The notes under the pieces are model-generated. The model worked only from the letters and a program-made list of their open reading frames with translations, had not been told where the DNA came from and ran no database searches. A stretch of DNA of 64,000 bases, taken from positions 620,001-684,000 of the forward strand of contig JACJYW010000003.1 of the NCBI GenBank assembly GCA_020635955.1. The letters are read 5' to 3'. The position numbers and the translations under genes are program-made. This DNA is from Crocinitomicaceae bacterium (GTDB lineage: Bacteria; Bacteroidota; Bacteroidia; Flavobacteriales_D; Crocinitomicaceae). This document shows positions 1 through 10,316 of the stretch, piece after piece. How positions within the stretch are numbered: the stretch's first letter is position 1; each line of letters starts with the position of its first letter.

Positions 1-2645
1 CCAATAGTCAAATTCAAACCGGTATGTGTCAACGTATCACTCCACCAGTTATCTGTCCATGTTACTACATCTGTTGCCAAAGGTGTGGTTCCGATACAAT
101 ACCAGTAACGTTGCAGATCAGAATGCTGATCAGTTGAAGTCGTCCAATTGGCAGAAAGTTGTGTAGATGTGGTAGTCGTGCTGATATCTGCCCCGGTTCC
201 ATCATTTACTGTTGCAATATTAGTTGGTGAGGTCCAATCAACATTCACAAGTTCATCACCTATCAAAGACACATTCTTAGCACTATCAATTACGATAGAT
301 TTGATCTTAGCCGCATGTGTTAGCGGATCAAAATTCTGGTACTGAACATCATTACCAATGTTAATGGTCACTAATTCAGAAGAAGAACGATTGTGATAAA
401 CTTTCAGATTATTGATATCCATCACTGAATTTCCTGAACGCATGGATATAGCATTTCCCGTTGTATAAGGCGAAGGGTCAACCCAATTAGCCTCTAAATG
501 ATCATCAATATACAATTCGATCAAGCCTGTGGTTTTGTCATATACGGTTTTGATGTCATACCACTGGTCTGCATTGACAGTGTAGGCAGTATCTACTTCT
601 AAGGTGAATACATTATTTACGGTTTTATAGATCTGTAACTTGTTATCATCAGCTCTTAACCAAATGAAATAGGAATTACCTCTTTCAGTTTGGGTAGCGT
701 CATCACACATAAAGTGGAACCCCCCTCTTCTGTTTCCTGTTGTCCCTCCTATTTTTAAACCAAAATGATATAGCCATTGATCATAATTATCCTGATCTAA
801 TGAAGCGTATATATTAGTATTGTTCACAGCATCATCAGATTGTCTGAGCACTGCTGAATTAATTACCCAGGTTCCAGTCAAAGCCGTCCAATCAGAGTGG
901 ATGGAAACATCAAAATTGTCTGAGAAGAAACCGTTATTGGCATTGGCTCTCCATTCAGTCCCGTCAAAATCGATCACCTGATAGAATTTTAGATGCACAC
1001 CTGAACCTCCAATATTATCTGCATCAGTAAAATCAACAGTAAAATCAGTAGTTTGCCAGTTTCCTAATACTGTAACAGCCGTAGTAGGAGCGATAATATC
1101 GGCAGGATTTGCATCCGGAACAGAGGTCCAGCTGATATCCCATCCCGCAGCCTGTGTTGCACAATCTGATCTAAACTCCAATAAAATGGCTCCGCCGGAA
1201 GATGTAATATCTGTTGGTATTGATGTTCCTGTATATGTTCCGATCAAAGGAGAACTTAACGAGTTACCATCATAGATTCGCATATAGTCCCAATTCAATT
1301 CAAGGTCAAAAAGATTAAAATGAATGGTGATATCTGAAACGTTAGCTGGTTCTATTAAGTACAAATATCTTTCGTCATCTGAATAATCACCACTTTGTCC
1401 ACCTGAATCATACAAACTACCTGACGCAGTGGTATAGGTAGTTACAGAAGGACTATCATTGATCAATTGGTAATAATATTCCCAATTCCAGTTAATACCC
1501 GGATCAGTATGAGATTGGTTAGGATAATGCTGATGGCCTTTGATCTTGACACATGAACCTAAAGTATTTAAACCTGTTGTAGCTGGTCCTTGAAACGTTC
1601 TCAAAGGATTGATCCCATAACCAGATTGCGTGATGTCTTTGACCAGATTCGCCGAAGCTGTATATAATGCAGTAGTATACCATGCTGGATTATCAACATA
1701 TCCCTCGTGTTCAATACCAATTGTATATGGATTCTCCGATCCAACATGCCAACCTTTATCTGCTTCATATACCATTTGAGTTACCTGTCCGTCCGTAGAT
1801 CTTACCACATAATGATAAGATACATTGGCACTACAATTTTGAGCCCAGCTTATTGCACCTGCATAAGTCCCTTGTATAGTATGAATAGTTACAGCTGATA
1901 TTGCAGTTCCATTTCTTGATGAATAGTTACAAGTTGGAGTGGCTACCCATAATGCTGGCCCATACTCTGCAGATCTGTTTTGAGGAACATAAGGCATGCC
2001 TTGTTCATCATAAACAACTTCTTCATTGATTGTGATCTTTTGACTGGAAAGGACTTTAAAATTGGTCTCACCATAAATGCTCTTTAGGTCAATTGAAGTT
2101 GCGGTAAACCCATATTTTGCCTGGTTCTCCTCATCATTCATAAAATCAAAAACACTGTACGTAAAAGCACTCAAAGCATAATTGTTTACCGGATTACCAT
2201 CTTCCGGTATTTCAGATAATACACGTAAGATCAATTCATACCCGATATAATCTCCACTTGACACATTCCCTGACACAATTAAATTGTTAAATGCAGCTGC
2301 ATAAGCCAAGATGTCTGATTGCGGTGTTCCCAGAGAATTGATATTAACTCCAGCTAATTGAGCAACTGTATTTTTAGAATTATTAAAATAACCATGCCCG
2401 TCTGAGAACATTCCCATTACCCCTTCAGCCATAGGCATGCCTATACAACCATGTTCAGTCTGATCAAGATCTGTAAACCTGGTTTGTGTAAATGAAACAG
2501 CTTCTAAAATCCCAACCGGAACTGAAGGATATGTTTGATAAGCCAACTGAAATTCGGCCTGATAAGGATTAGAATTCTGAGCTATAGAAAGCTGTACTCC
2601 ACCTAAAAGGATTGAGATAGCTAAAAGGGTCTTTTTCAGGTTCAT
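1..2645 (-). CDS. Secreted N-acetylmuramoyl-L-alanine amidase with CUB domain (3' end beyond window)
   Basis: The reading frame is open from an ATG at 2645 to the left edge, so 881 residues are visible and the C-terminus is missing. Residues 1-22 form a signal peptide. Around residues 240-380 is an Amidase_2/PGRP-like zinc amidase domain, with a VTIHT zinc-ligand motif near residue 255, a SYHYVV strand and a SHTDPG motif near residue 378. A CUB-like domain (WDYMRIYDG, LEFRSD) follows at about 400-505. A LamG/concanavalin-like region lies at about 560-755, then a fibronectin-like segment. The likely role is extracellular cleavage of peptidoglycan cross-bridges. Type IX secretion is expected but the sorting tail is outside the window. 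The domain calls are by eye; the amidase is the firmest. Confidence 0.8.
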   Translation of the reverse strand, partial: MNLKKTLLAISILLGGVQLSIAQNSNPYQAEFQLAYQTYPSVPVGILEAVSFTQTRFTDLDQTEHGCIGMPMAEGVMGMFSDGHGYFNNSKNTVAQLAGVNINSLGTPQSDILAYAAAFNNLIVSGNVSSGDYIGYELILRVLSEIPEDGNPVNNYALSAFTYSVFDFMNDEENQAKYGFTATSIDLKSIYGETNFKVLSSQKITINEEVVYDEQGMPYVPQNRSAEYGPALWVATPTCNYSSRNGTAISAVTIHTIQGTYAGAISWAQNCSANVSYHYVVRSTDGQVTQMVYEADKGWHVGSENPYTIGIEHEGYVDNPAWYTTALYTASANLVKDITQSGYGINPLRTFQGPATTGLNTLGSCVKIKGHQHYPNQSHTDPGINWNWEYYYQLINDSPSVTTYTTASGSLYDSGGQSGDYSDDERYLYLIEPANVSDITIHFNLFDLELNWDYMRIYDGNSLSSPLIGTYTGTSIPTDITSSGGAILLEFRSDCATQAAGWDISWTSVPDANPADIIAPTTAVTVLGNWQTTDFTVDFTDADNIGGSGVHLKFYQVIDFDGTEWRANANNGFFSDNFDVSIHSDWTALTGTWVINSAVLRQSDDAVNNTNIYASLDQDNYDQWLYHFGLKIGGTTGNRRGGFHFMCDDATQTERGNSYFIWLRADDNKLQIYKTVNNVFTLEVDTAYTVNADQWYDIKTVYDKTTGLIELYIDDHLEANWVDPSPYTTGNAISMRSGNSVMDINNLKVYHNRSSSELVTINIGNDVQYQNFDPLTHAAKIKSIVIDSAKNVSLIGDELVNVDWTSPTNIATVNDGTGADISTTTTSTQLSANWTTSTDQHSDLQRYWYCIGTTPLATDVVTWTDNWWSDTLTHTGLNLTI

Positions 2646-2759
2646 ATAAGTAGTAATAGTGGCGCCAAAAGTACAAAATCGAGGTCTATTTTAGGACAAT
2701 TCAAGCCATAAATGATTTTCATCATTAATTGAAATGGCTTCAAATGTTATCTTAAAGCT

Positions 2760-3410
2760 GTGAAAACCAAATTCATAGTTCTAATAGCATTCTTAATTGC
2801 TGTGTTCGTCTATGCATCATTTAATTCCGCTGAGGTTTCAGATGGGCAAAAACCGTCTAACATCCCCAGTGATAGTGCGAGAATTGAGTATTTTATCCCC
2901 AGTGTAGATGAGAAGACTGATTTCGGTGGATTCAATTATTGCTATAAGGAATACAGTTATGACTAATAACTTGATAAAGTATGGTCCACTTATGTAAATG
3001 CAAGCACTCAAGATTTGTGGAACGGTTCAATTAATGAACTGATCCTTTTCCGTCATTGTGAAGATTACTGTGACTCAATAGGTGCAATTGAAGGGTCGAG
3101 ATTGCTATTAAAACTTCATCTATTTAAAAAGAACAAGATCAAGGTAATGTTTGAGATCACACAAATTGATCACGAAAAGCATGAAATCGAATTCTGTTAT
3201 GACAAGCAAAACATTACAAAAGGAAAGCAATTGATCACGTTCACGAATATTGGAGGCATCACCGTAGTGAATCACGAAACATACTATAAGAGCGACTCAA
3301 AATTGAGGGATAAGATATATCCTAAATTTCACAACTTGTGTATAGATGAATTTCATAGTTCGGTTCACGCTAGTCTTCTCAATGAGAATGAACCTGAGAT
3401 CTTCTATTGA
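2760..3410 (+). pseudogene. Secreted protein of unknown function interrupted by two in-frame stops
   Basis: A GTG start at 2760 gives a clear signal peptide (MKTKFIVLIAFLIAVFVYA) and 68 residues. It then meets two consecutive stop codons (TAA TAA, 2964-2969). The same frame continues without shift for about 147 more protein-like residues to a TGA at 3408-3410. The second half has no convincing start of its own (a TTG at 3015) and no signal peptide. The simplest reading is one gene of about 217 codons broken by nonsense codons. No family is recognised; the second half has a CxxxC pair (HCEDYCDS). Its stop directly abuts the stop of the convergent gene to the right. Two independent short genes remain possible. 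Confidence 0.5.
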
Positions 3411-5480
3411 TCAATAAGCCCCATTGAATTTTCTAACGAACCATTCAGTTCCCAGCAGAATAATTATCAAAAAGAAAAGCCACTTATAATCGATCAGATC
3501 ATCAAAGCTCTTTTCCTGGTAGACTACCGTAACTAGATCATCTCTATTTTTTAGGTCCTGTTCGAGTTCAGTTAATTGTGTGGGCAAGAAGAACTTTCCA
3601 CCTGATGATTCTGAAATACTTTTCAATAATCTATGATTAGCAGTTGTATTTAGCACCTCCAACTTAACTTCCCTAACCAGGAATGTACCTGATTTCTTAT
3701 AGCTCTTACCCTGAAAAGCCGTAGATGCTTCCCAATTGTATATACCCTGTTCCAACTTTCCTAGGTCCATACTGTAAGCATTTCCCAATTTCAGAAAATG
3801 AGATTCGAATGTTTTACCTTCTTCTTTGGTGTATTTAAAAGTTACTTCAGGTTCATTGATCAATTCAAACGAACTGTTATATAACTCAGCCTTAACAATA
3901 ACATTCTCACTTTCATTAAATTCATTCTCGACTTTTACTTTGAACGGATCTTTATTGTCTTTGATGGCCAAATAAGTGATCAATTTGCTGATCAATTCTT
4001 CAAAATTGGCTGTTGAATTGTTTCTCATCTGGTCATACAGTCTCCAACGCCAGATTCCTTCGCCCATGATCACACCAAATTTGCTGGTGTTTTTGCGACT
4101 GAAAAATATCAATGGTTTGTCCAACACGATATTCCCTACTTTCTGATAAGCCAATACATCTAAAGATGAGGAATAATTTATATTTCCAAAAGGAGCCTGA
4201 ACTGGAGGCGCATTTTGAAGCATTTTGATCACATTGGCAGATAGCAAAATATCTTTGAAGCCTGTGTTCACCGAAAAACCAACATCTTCAGTATCTGTTC
4301 TGTTTCCTGACACTCCAATTTTTGCCGTTGATAAGGCATTCATGTCTGTTTGATTCCCCACCAGGAAAAGACAAGGTTTACCTCCTGAATTGATCTCTTG
4401 TTGAAGTGGATTGCTCAGTGGTTTATAGTTATGACAAATGATCAGATCATACTTACTCACCTCCTGAACTTCTTCCATGGCCTTAACATCCACCTCATAA
4501 TTTTTATTGTTTTCAATGACATAATTAATGGCTGAGATATCTGGGTGCGGTCCATTATGCGCAATAAGGATCTTTTGTCTTCCGTCTATTACTTCAACAT
4601 AGAAAGTTGCCTCATTATTATCAAGGGAAAATTCATTTTTCAGATGCGTGACACGAGCAGTATATTTCTGATATCCAACAGAAGATGCTTTTAAAGTAAA
4701 GCTTGCAGTAATTTGTTGCTCCTCCCCTTTAAGTTCAAAAGCTTGCTCAGCAATAAGTTTATCCCCCTGGTAAATACCAACCTTTACTTTTTCATCTGCA
4801 CATTTGTTTTGAGATAGTATAACATCTATTGGAAAATCATTTCCCAAAAAAGCAATTTCATTGTGCTTAACGAACTCGATCTTAAGGTCACGGACTAAAT
4901 TCGTATCTCCCAAACCAACTGTGTAAATGGGTAAAAAACTTTTACGGGCTATGGAATAGACAGGATTAGAACCGGCATTATATATCCCGTCCGTTGACAT
5001 TACAATGGCACCTATATTCCTGTTTGAATATTGATCAATGATCTGATCAAACACCTGAGAAATATTGGTCATTTTTCCATTGTATTCCCTTTCCAATCCT
5101 TCTTGAATAGCATCTGAGAATGAATAATTCACAACATCATAATCCGCCTGCAAATTTTCACTTAATTGGTTCAACTGATTTAAATAATCAGTCTTATAGA
5201 ATGCTGAATCTTTCGTTAATACGATTGAACCTGAATTATCATGAGCTATAAAAACAAGTGGCTTTTCCTTTCTATCTAACAGGTTTTCAAGGATAATACC
5301 CAATAATAACAGAAATATCAACCAAACTGCTGTGAATCTGATAACACCTAAAATGATCTTAAGAGATCGTTTAACGTCATCCAATAATTCGTCCTTTCTG
5401 TAAAGGAAATAACTGTAAGCAAATGCTACGGCAGTAGCAAGCAATAACCAGGCAGGATGATATTTGAATATAAACTCCAT
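3411..5480 (-). CDS. Membrane-anchored von Willebrand factor A-like protein
   Basis: This 689-residue protein has two N-terminal membrane helices (about 9-26 and 42-63). A vWA-like domain follows with a MIDAS-type DNSGS motif near residue 80 and a later STDG motif near 160. A long beta-rich periplasmic region comes next, and a C-terminal helix (KWLFFLIIILLGTEWFV). This architecture is common in Bacteroidota envelope proteins related to BatA/BatB-like vWA proteins and DUF-type glutamine amidotransferase-like membrane proteins. The molecular function is unknown. Its TGA is immediately next to the TGA of the converging gene, so no terminator space exists between them. Confidence 0.75.
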   Translation of the reverse strand: MEFIFKYHPAWLLLATAVAFAYSYFLYRKDELLDDVKRSLKIILGVIRFTAVWLIFLLLLGIILENLLDRKEKPLVFIAHDNSGSIVLTKDSAFYKTDYLNQLNQLSENLQADYDVVNYSFSDAIQEGLEREYNGKMTNISQVFDQIIDQYSNRNIGAIVMSTDGIYNAGSNPVYSIARKSFLPIYTVGLGDTNLVRDLKIEFVKHNEIAFLGNDFPIDVILSQNKCADEKVKVGIYQGDKLIAEQAFELKGEEQQITASFTLKASSVGYQKYTARVTHLKNEFSLDNNEATFYVEVIDGRQKILIAHNGPHPDISAINYVIENNKNYEVDVKAMEEVQEVSKYDLIICHNYKPLSNPLQQEINSGGKPCLFLVGNQTDMNALSTAKIGVSGNRTDTEDVGFSVNTGFKDILLSANVIKMLQNAPPVQAPFGNINYSSSLDVLAYQKVGNIVLDKPLIFFSRKNTSKFGVIMGEGIWRWRLYDQMRNNSTANFEELISKLITYLAIKDNKDPFKVKVENEFNESENVIVKAELYNSSFELINEPEVTFKYTKEEGKTFESHFLKLGNAYSMDLGKLEQGIYNWEASTAFQGKSYKKSGTFLVREVKLEVLNTTANHRLLKSISESSGGKFFLPTQLTELEQDLKNRDDLVTVVYQEKSFDDLIDYKWLFFLIIILLGTEWFVRKFNGAY

Positions 5481-5580
5481 TTGAAGTCCGCTAAAATTAA
5501 GAAATACTTTTAGGTGAAATTAATCTTGCCTAATGGATTCCTCTTTTTTCTGTCATTTGTAAATTCGTCAAAAAACCAAC

Positions 5581-6480
5581 ATGCAATTTTTCAAACTTCT
5601 TGGTTTAGGATTTAAAAATTACTTCAAAGGGATTAACTTTTTGATCACTCATAAATTGTATTGGTTTGTCATTTTTCCAATCATCATTTTTATTGGCCTC
5701 TATAATTTGGGACATTATTTTGAAGCTCTAGAATGGACTATTAGCTATGATCTTAAACACAACATTGGAGAAATTGAAACGGTAAACGGTTTGATCTGGA
5801 TGACCTTGAAGATCATTTTTTATGATCAGCTTTACTATATGTTTACGAAATTCACCATGTATTTTGTCATCATTTGCCTGGCTCCTGTATTGGCTATTGT
5901 ATCTGAAAAGATCGAAGAGAAATTGACAGGTAACAAATACAAATGGAACTTTTTTCAACTCGTTAAGGATATTTTTAGAGCCATGAAACTTAACCTAAGG
6001 CTCATTCTAATTGAATATGCAATTGTTCTAATATTCATTCTAATTGGAACCTTGATAGGGGGTGTGACAAAATACGTTTTGGTTTCTGTCATACCAATTT
6101 TGATCGGATTCTACTTTTATGGCTTTGGATATATTGACTATATCAACGAACGAAGAAGACTCGACATTCCACAATCCATTCATTTTGTTTCCAAGCACAG
6201 GGGATTAGCAATTGCCATTGGTAGCATTTTTTCTATTTGCTTCCTTTCCTTTAATTATGTTTTTATAAAGTTCGATACCATTGCTATTGACACGAATTCT
6301 CAAATCCTTTGGGGATCTTTACTCGTTGTAACATTTATTCTTGCTTCCGTTGCACCATTATTGGCCGTAACATCTGCCACTTTATCTATGCATGAACTCG
6401 TTGATCTGTCAAAAAATCAATACGCATTGAAGAAAGAAGAAGATGAAGAGACAAAAAAAGATGGTGAATCAATTGAATGA
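5581..6480 (+). CDS. EI24 domain-containing integral membrane protein
   Basis: This 299-residue protein has several strongly hydrophobic helices. Its N-terminus (FKNYFKGINFLITHKLYWFVIFP) is typical of the EI24/CysZ-like family widespread in Bacteroidota. The C-terminus is acidic and lysine-rich, ending in the cytoplasm. EI24/CysZ relatives include sulfate-uptake proteins, but the role of the bacteroidal branch is not established and there are no sulfur genes here. The ATG at 5581 follows directly after the AT-rich upstream region. The gene stands 100 bases from the divergent vWA gene and 50 bases from the next gene. Confidence 0.8.
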   Translation: MQFFKLLGLGFKNYFKGINFLITHKLYWFVIFPIIIFIGLYNLGHYFEALEWTISYDLKHNIGEIETVNGLIWMTLKIIFYDQLYYMFTKFTMYFVIICLAPVLAIVSEKIEEKLTGNKYKWNFFQLVKDIFRAMKLNLRLILIEYAIVLIFILIGTLIGGVTKYVLVSVIPILIGFYFYGFGYIDYINERRRLDIPQSIHFVSKHRGLAIAIGSIFSICFLSFNYVFIKFDTIAIDTNSQILWGSLLVVTFILASVAPLLAVTSATLSMHELVDLSKNQYALKKEEDEETKKDGESIE

Positions 6481-6530
6481 AAGGCCTTGATAATGCATCT
6501 ATTTTTTATATTTGATTCTAAACTTTGAAT

Positions 6531-7910
6531 ATGAGGACTACTGTCATCTTACTTTTATTTATTCTTTCAGCAGGTGGAGCAAATGCTATGACCCCACCAG
6601 ATTCAACTTCCAGCATTTTTGAAAAAGGCACTGCACAGTACTTTATTTCAGAGGGAAAACGAATGTATAATGAAGGGCAGTATAGATTGGCACTCGTTAA
6701 GTTCAGAGAAGCCCTGGTAAAGGATAAATCAAATCCCGTAGCTACTTATTGGTTAGGAGAATGTCATTTAGCATTAGGGAACTATGAAAAGGCAATTGGC
6801 TATGCTGAAGAAGCTTTGTTGAAAGACCCAAGCGTGGATTTGGAATCAGGATATTTACTCGGTTTATGCTATCACCGATTAGCAAAAATGGATGATGCGA
6901 TCAAACATTTTGAAAGTGTTAAGACAAAAGTGAAGGAGTTTCGTGTTAAAGAATTAGAGATCGACTTTCATATCCAACAATGCAACAATGCAAAAAAAAT
7001 GATGGAAAATCCAATTAATGTTAAGATCACTAATCTGGGTATGTCTATCAATTCTGCTTTTGACGATTATTCTGCCACATTATCACCTGACGGTAACACC
7101 TTGTATTTTGTTTCCAGAAGAGCTGACAACAAAGGAGGAGGAGTTAACCCAGCTGATCAGAGATATTTTGAAGATATCTACATCTCAATGTGGAATGACA
7201 CGATCAAGGCATGGACAACAGCAGATAACTCAAATGAGATCATAAGAAGGCTAAACACGAATGGATTTGACGCAGTAAGTTGTATTTCGGCAGATGGTAA
7301 GGAAATGTATTTAACAATAAATACTATGGCAATGGACAAACCAAAGCCTAAGACAAAAAGCTCGGACATTTTCATTAGTAAATTGAATAATAGAGGTGGT
7401 TGGAACACACCAAAATCCATTTCTAAACCTATTAACACAATTTTCTTTGACGCTTCAGCTTCATTTACTGGTGATGGTAGTACTGTTTATTTTATTTCAG
7501 AACGAAATGGAGGCCAGGGCATGGCAGATATCTGGACTTCTGTAAAAGTGGGAAAAGAATGGGGGAAGCCTAAAAATCTTGGACCAATCATTAATACTAA
7601 AGGGCAGGAAACAACTGTTTTTGTCACGAAGGATGAAAAATATCTATTCTTTTCTTCAACAGGACACGCAAGTGGAATGGGAGGCTATGACGTCTATGTT
7701 TGCGAAAATCAGAACGGTACATGGAGTGATCCTGTAAACCTTGGTTATCCAATTAACACTGTTTCAGATGAAACCCATTTCACTTATTATCCAGAATTGA
7801 AAAAAGCGTTATACAGCACTTTTTCATCTCAGGAAAATGAAGGTGTTGGTGCAAGAGACATCTTTGAAGTGGACATGAGTACATATGAATTCAAGTTTGT
7901 TCAACCTTAA
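6531..7910 (+). CDS. Exported TPR and PD40 (WD40-like beta-propeller) protein
   Basis: I start at the ATG at 6531 rather than an upstream TTG, because it gives a clean signal peptide (MRTTVILLLFILSAGGANA). Residues about 30-150 contain tetratricopeptide-type helices (YRLALVKFREALVKD, YEKAIGYAEEALLKDP). Residues about 165-455 contain repeated PD40 blades (SPDGNTLYFVSRRA, TGDGSTVYFISERNGG, FFSSTGHASGMGGYDVYV). This is the front part of the PD40-OmpA proteins abundant in Bacteroidota, but no C-terminal OmpA domain is present. It probably acts as a periplasmic or outer-membrane-associated scaffold. It lies upstream of the SPOR-repeat barrel gene and may be functionally linked to it. Confidence 0.8.
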   Translation: MRTTVILLLFILSAGGANAMTPPDSTSSIFEKGTAQYFISEGKRMYNEGQYRLALVKFREALVKDKSNPVATYWLGECHLALGNYEKAIGYAEEALLKDPSVDLESGYLLGLCYHRLAKMDDAIKHFESVKTKVKEFRVKELEIDFHIQQCNNAKKMMENPINVKITNLGMSINSAFDDYSATLSPDGNTLYFVSRRADNKGGGVNPADQRYFEDIYISMWNDTIKAWTTADNSNEIIRRLNTNGFDAVSCISADGKEMYLTINTMAMDKPKPKTKSSDIFISKLNNRGGWNTPKSISKPINTIFFDASASFTGDGSTVYFISERNGGQGMADIWTSVKVGKEWGKPKNLGPIINTKGQETTVFVTKDEKYLFFSSTGHASGMGGYDVYVCENQNGTWSDPVNLGYPINTVSDETHFTYYPELKKALYSTFSSQENEGVGARDIFEVDMSTYEFKFVQP

Positions 7911-7967
7911 ACCGTTTTAGTAAATTAGGTTTTTAGTCCTATTTTGTTAATAATATTGATTTTTTTC

Positions 7968-7999
7968 TTGACCTTTAGAACCGAAATCACGTATCTTTA
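7968..7999 (+). promoter_or_regulatory. Candidate Bacteroidota-type promoter for the SPOR-repeat barrel gene
   Basis: A TTG (7968-7970) is followed after 21 bases by TATCTTTA (7992-7999), one mismatch from the TAnnTTTG -7 consensus. The coding start lies 19 bases beyond. This is a pattern match by eye only. Confidence 0.4.
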
Positions 8000-8018
8000 T
8001 AATAAGAACTGATCTATT

Positions 8019-10244
8019 GTGTTGAAACAGATTAGAAAGTTAATATTAATAGCACTCTTACTTTTAAGCTTTACTGCTCAATCTCAAGGCGGTATGGATA
8101 CGCTTTCTGGAGTTATGCGTCCAAGAATTGGACTGGCTGTTGGTACTATGACCTATTATGGTGAGGTACAAAATTATCAGAAAGGTTTTTCCCCAATGGT
8201 GAATAGATACTACGGAATGGCTTATTTAAATGCGCCGTTAACCAAGTATTTCAATGTTGAGTTTCAAGCTTCTTATGGAAAAATCTCGGCCAACGAAAGA
8301 TCTTTGGTGAAAAACTTGAATTTCGAGTCAAGGATAAGGATGGCAAGTATTCAGGTTTATTATAATTTATACCCATTATTTTCACCGAGCAGGGGATTAT
8401 TTCATCCATTTGTAGGTGTCGGTATCTCTTCATTTGAGTTCTTATCCAAAACAGATATGTATGATGCTAACGGTAATCAATATCACTACTGGTCAGATGG
8501 TTCCATCATGGATATGGATGAGAGTGATCCTTTAGCACCATCACTGGCACAAGAGCTTCAAAGGGATTACACTTATGAAACTGACCTGAGAGAGCAGAAT
8601 TTAGATGGATTAGGTAAATACAGAGAACAAAGTTTTGCATTCCCTTTTACATTAGGAATGGAATGGCACCTTTCTCCTAGATGGGATTTTAGAATTGCTA
8701 CTACTTACTTCTTAACAACAACAGACCTAATCGACAACATTACAGATGCCGGTGTTGGGCCTATCCGACACGGAGACAGCAAAAAAGACAAATTGTGGAC
8801 CACATATGTTTCACTTAGTTATGATCTTCAATTTGCTAAAGAGAAGGAATTTGATCCAATGGATGATGCTGGAATTGAATATTTTGCTGATTTCGAAAAC
8901 AATGACTCTGATCAGGATGGGGTAATAGATGCTTATGACGAATGTCCAGCAACTCCTCTTGCGGCATTGGTAGATGAAAAAGGTTGTCCTTTAGATGGTG
9001 ATCATGACGGTGTTCCTGATTACAGAGATGATGAACCAAATACTCCTGAAGGGAACTGGGTTGATGAATGGGGAGTAACACTTTCTGAAGAGGATATTGC
9101 TAAACACTGGAGAGAATTCAATGATTCAACTGGTTTAGAACATGAATTTACTGAAGAGCGAATGGTAGTGGAATTTGGTAAAAATCATCCGCCTATATTG
9201 AAAAATGTTGATCGTCCTGGAAAAAAGGAACAAACATATGTCATAGTATTGGATAAAGCTCATAAGGATGTACCACCAAATGATCTTCACAAATATTTAG
9301 CATACAATGACTTTAAAACTGAAACCAGAGGAGATACGGTATACTACATCCTGGGTGAATATAATAATCTTGAAGATGCTGTTAGCGTGGCGGATCAAAT
9401 GAAAGAGAAAGGTATTAATGTTGAATTGATAGCAAGAGAAGGTAACACTGATTCTACATATCTAACTGTGGATAACACTGTTATCGAAAAGATCCAGAAG
9501 ATCAATGAAGATCTGAAACAAAACGGAGGAGTTGGTCCTGATGGTGAAAAAGTAGATAGACCGGTATTTGAGGAATCTGGTGAGGTATTCAGGGTGCAAA
9601 TTGGTGCATTTAAGCACAAAGTTGACGAGAAGACGGCATTCCCGGGTGTAGAGACCGTAACACACGTAACTGGAAAAGATGGCATTACCAGATACTATTC
9701 CGGCAATTTTGACAACTACCAGGAAGCTAATTTGCATAGAAAGAAGCTTATAGGTAAAGGCTATAAATCGGCTTTTGTTGTCGCCTATAAGAATGGAGAA
9801 AGAAAGACACTTCAACAGTTAGGTATTGATCCAAATGAATTACCTGATAACTATACTGAAGACAAAGAATTGAATTCATTTACTCAGGAAGATAAAGAAG
9901 TTAAAAACAATGTAGTAGGACCAGATACTTCAAACACTAGTAATCCTACAGTGATTAATGGAATTGATATGACCAAAGTAAAATACCGCGTTTTACTGGC
10001 ACATTATGAGGGAGCTGTTCCAATTGAAGATGTAGATATTTTCTATAATATAGGAGGTGTAAAACCAGTTAAAAACCTGGATGGCTCAACAACCTATTAC
10101 TCAGAACCGTTTGACTCAAAACAGGAATCAATTGATGCTATGAGTGACTACACTACTTACGGTCTATCTAATATGAGACCTGTTGTGGAGTACAGTGGTC
10201 AGTTCTATACAACAGAGGAATTTGAAGAGATGTTGAAACCATAA
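8019..10244 (+). CDS. Outer membrane barrel protein with thrombospondin type-3 and SPOR-like repeats
   Basis: The start is GTG 8019 or TTG 8022; both give a signal peptide ending near SFTAQSQ. Residues about 25-275 look like an OmpA-type beta barrel. Residues about 290-345 carry calcium-binding thrombospondin type-3 repeats (DSDQDGVIDAYDECP, DGDHDGVPDYRDD). The rest holds three SPOR-like repeats, at about 400-480, 525-605 and 655-735. The last one (TTYYSEPF, VVEYSGQFYTTEEF) closely resembles the small protein encoded at 15654-16049. SPOR domains bind denuded glycan strands, so a role anchoring the outer membrane to septal or peripheral peptidoglycan is a reasonable inference. Confidence 0.75.
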   Translation: MLKQIRKLILIALLLLSFTAQSQGGMDTLSGVMRPRIGLAVGTMTYYGEVQNYQKGFSPMVNRYYGMAYLNAPLTKYFNVEFQASYGKISANERSLVKNLNFESRIRMASIQVYYNLYPLFSPSRGLFHPFVGVGISSFEFLSKTDMYDANGNQYHYWSDGSIMDMDESDPLAPSLAQELQRDYTYETDLREQNLDGLGKYREQSFAFPFTLGMEWHLSPRWDFRIATTYFLTTTDLIDNITDAGVGPIRHGDSKKDKLWTTYVSLSYDLQFAKEKEFDPMDDAGIEYFADFENNDSDQDGVIDAYDECPATPLAALVDEKGCPLDGDHDGVPDYRDDEPNTPEGNWVDEWGVTLSEEDIAKHWREFNDSTGLEHEFTEERMVVEFGKNHPPILKNVDRPGKKEQTYVIVLDKAHKDVPPNDLHKYLAYNDFKTETRGDTVYYILGEYNNLEDAVSVADQMKEKGINVELIAREGNTDSTYLTVDNTVIEKIQKINEDLKQNGGVGPDGEKVDRPVFEESGEVFRVQIGAFKHKVDEKTAFPGVETVTHVTGKDGITRYYSGNFDNYQEANLHRKKLIGKGYKSAFVVAYKNGERKTLQQLGIDPNELPDNYTEDKELNSFTQEDKEVKNNVVGPDTSNTSNPTVINGIDMTKVKYRVLLAHYEGAVPIEDVDIFYNIGGVKPVKNLDGSTTYYSEPFDSKQESIDAMSDYTTYGLSNMRPVVEYSGQFYTTEEFEEMLKP

Positions 10245-10316
10245 ACTTTCAAAGTCCAACAACTTCTTATTTTCAATTTATTTTTTCTTCAACTCTTATT
10301 ATTCGTTATTTACAAA

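Noticed and set aside
8836..9081. Open frame antisense to the SPOR-repeat barrel gene, and similar open frames opposite other long genes
   Set aside because: Low-complexity His/Leu/Gln composition and position opposite well-supported coding sequence mark them as shadows.
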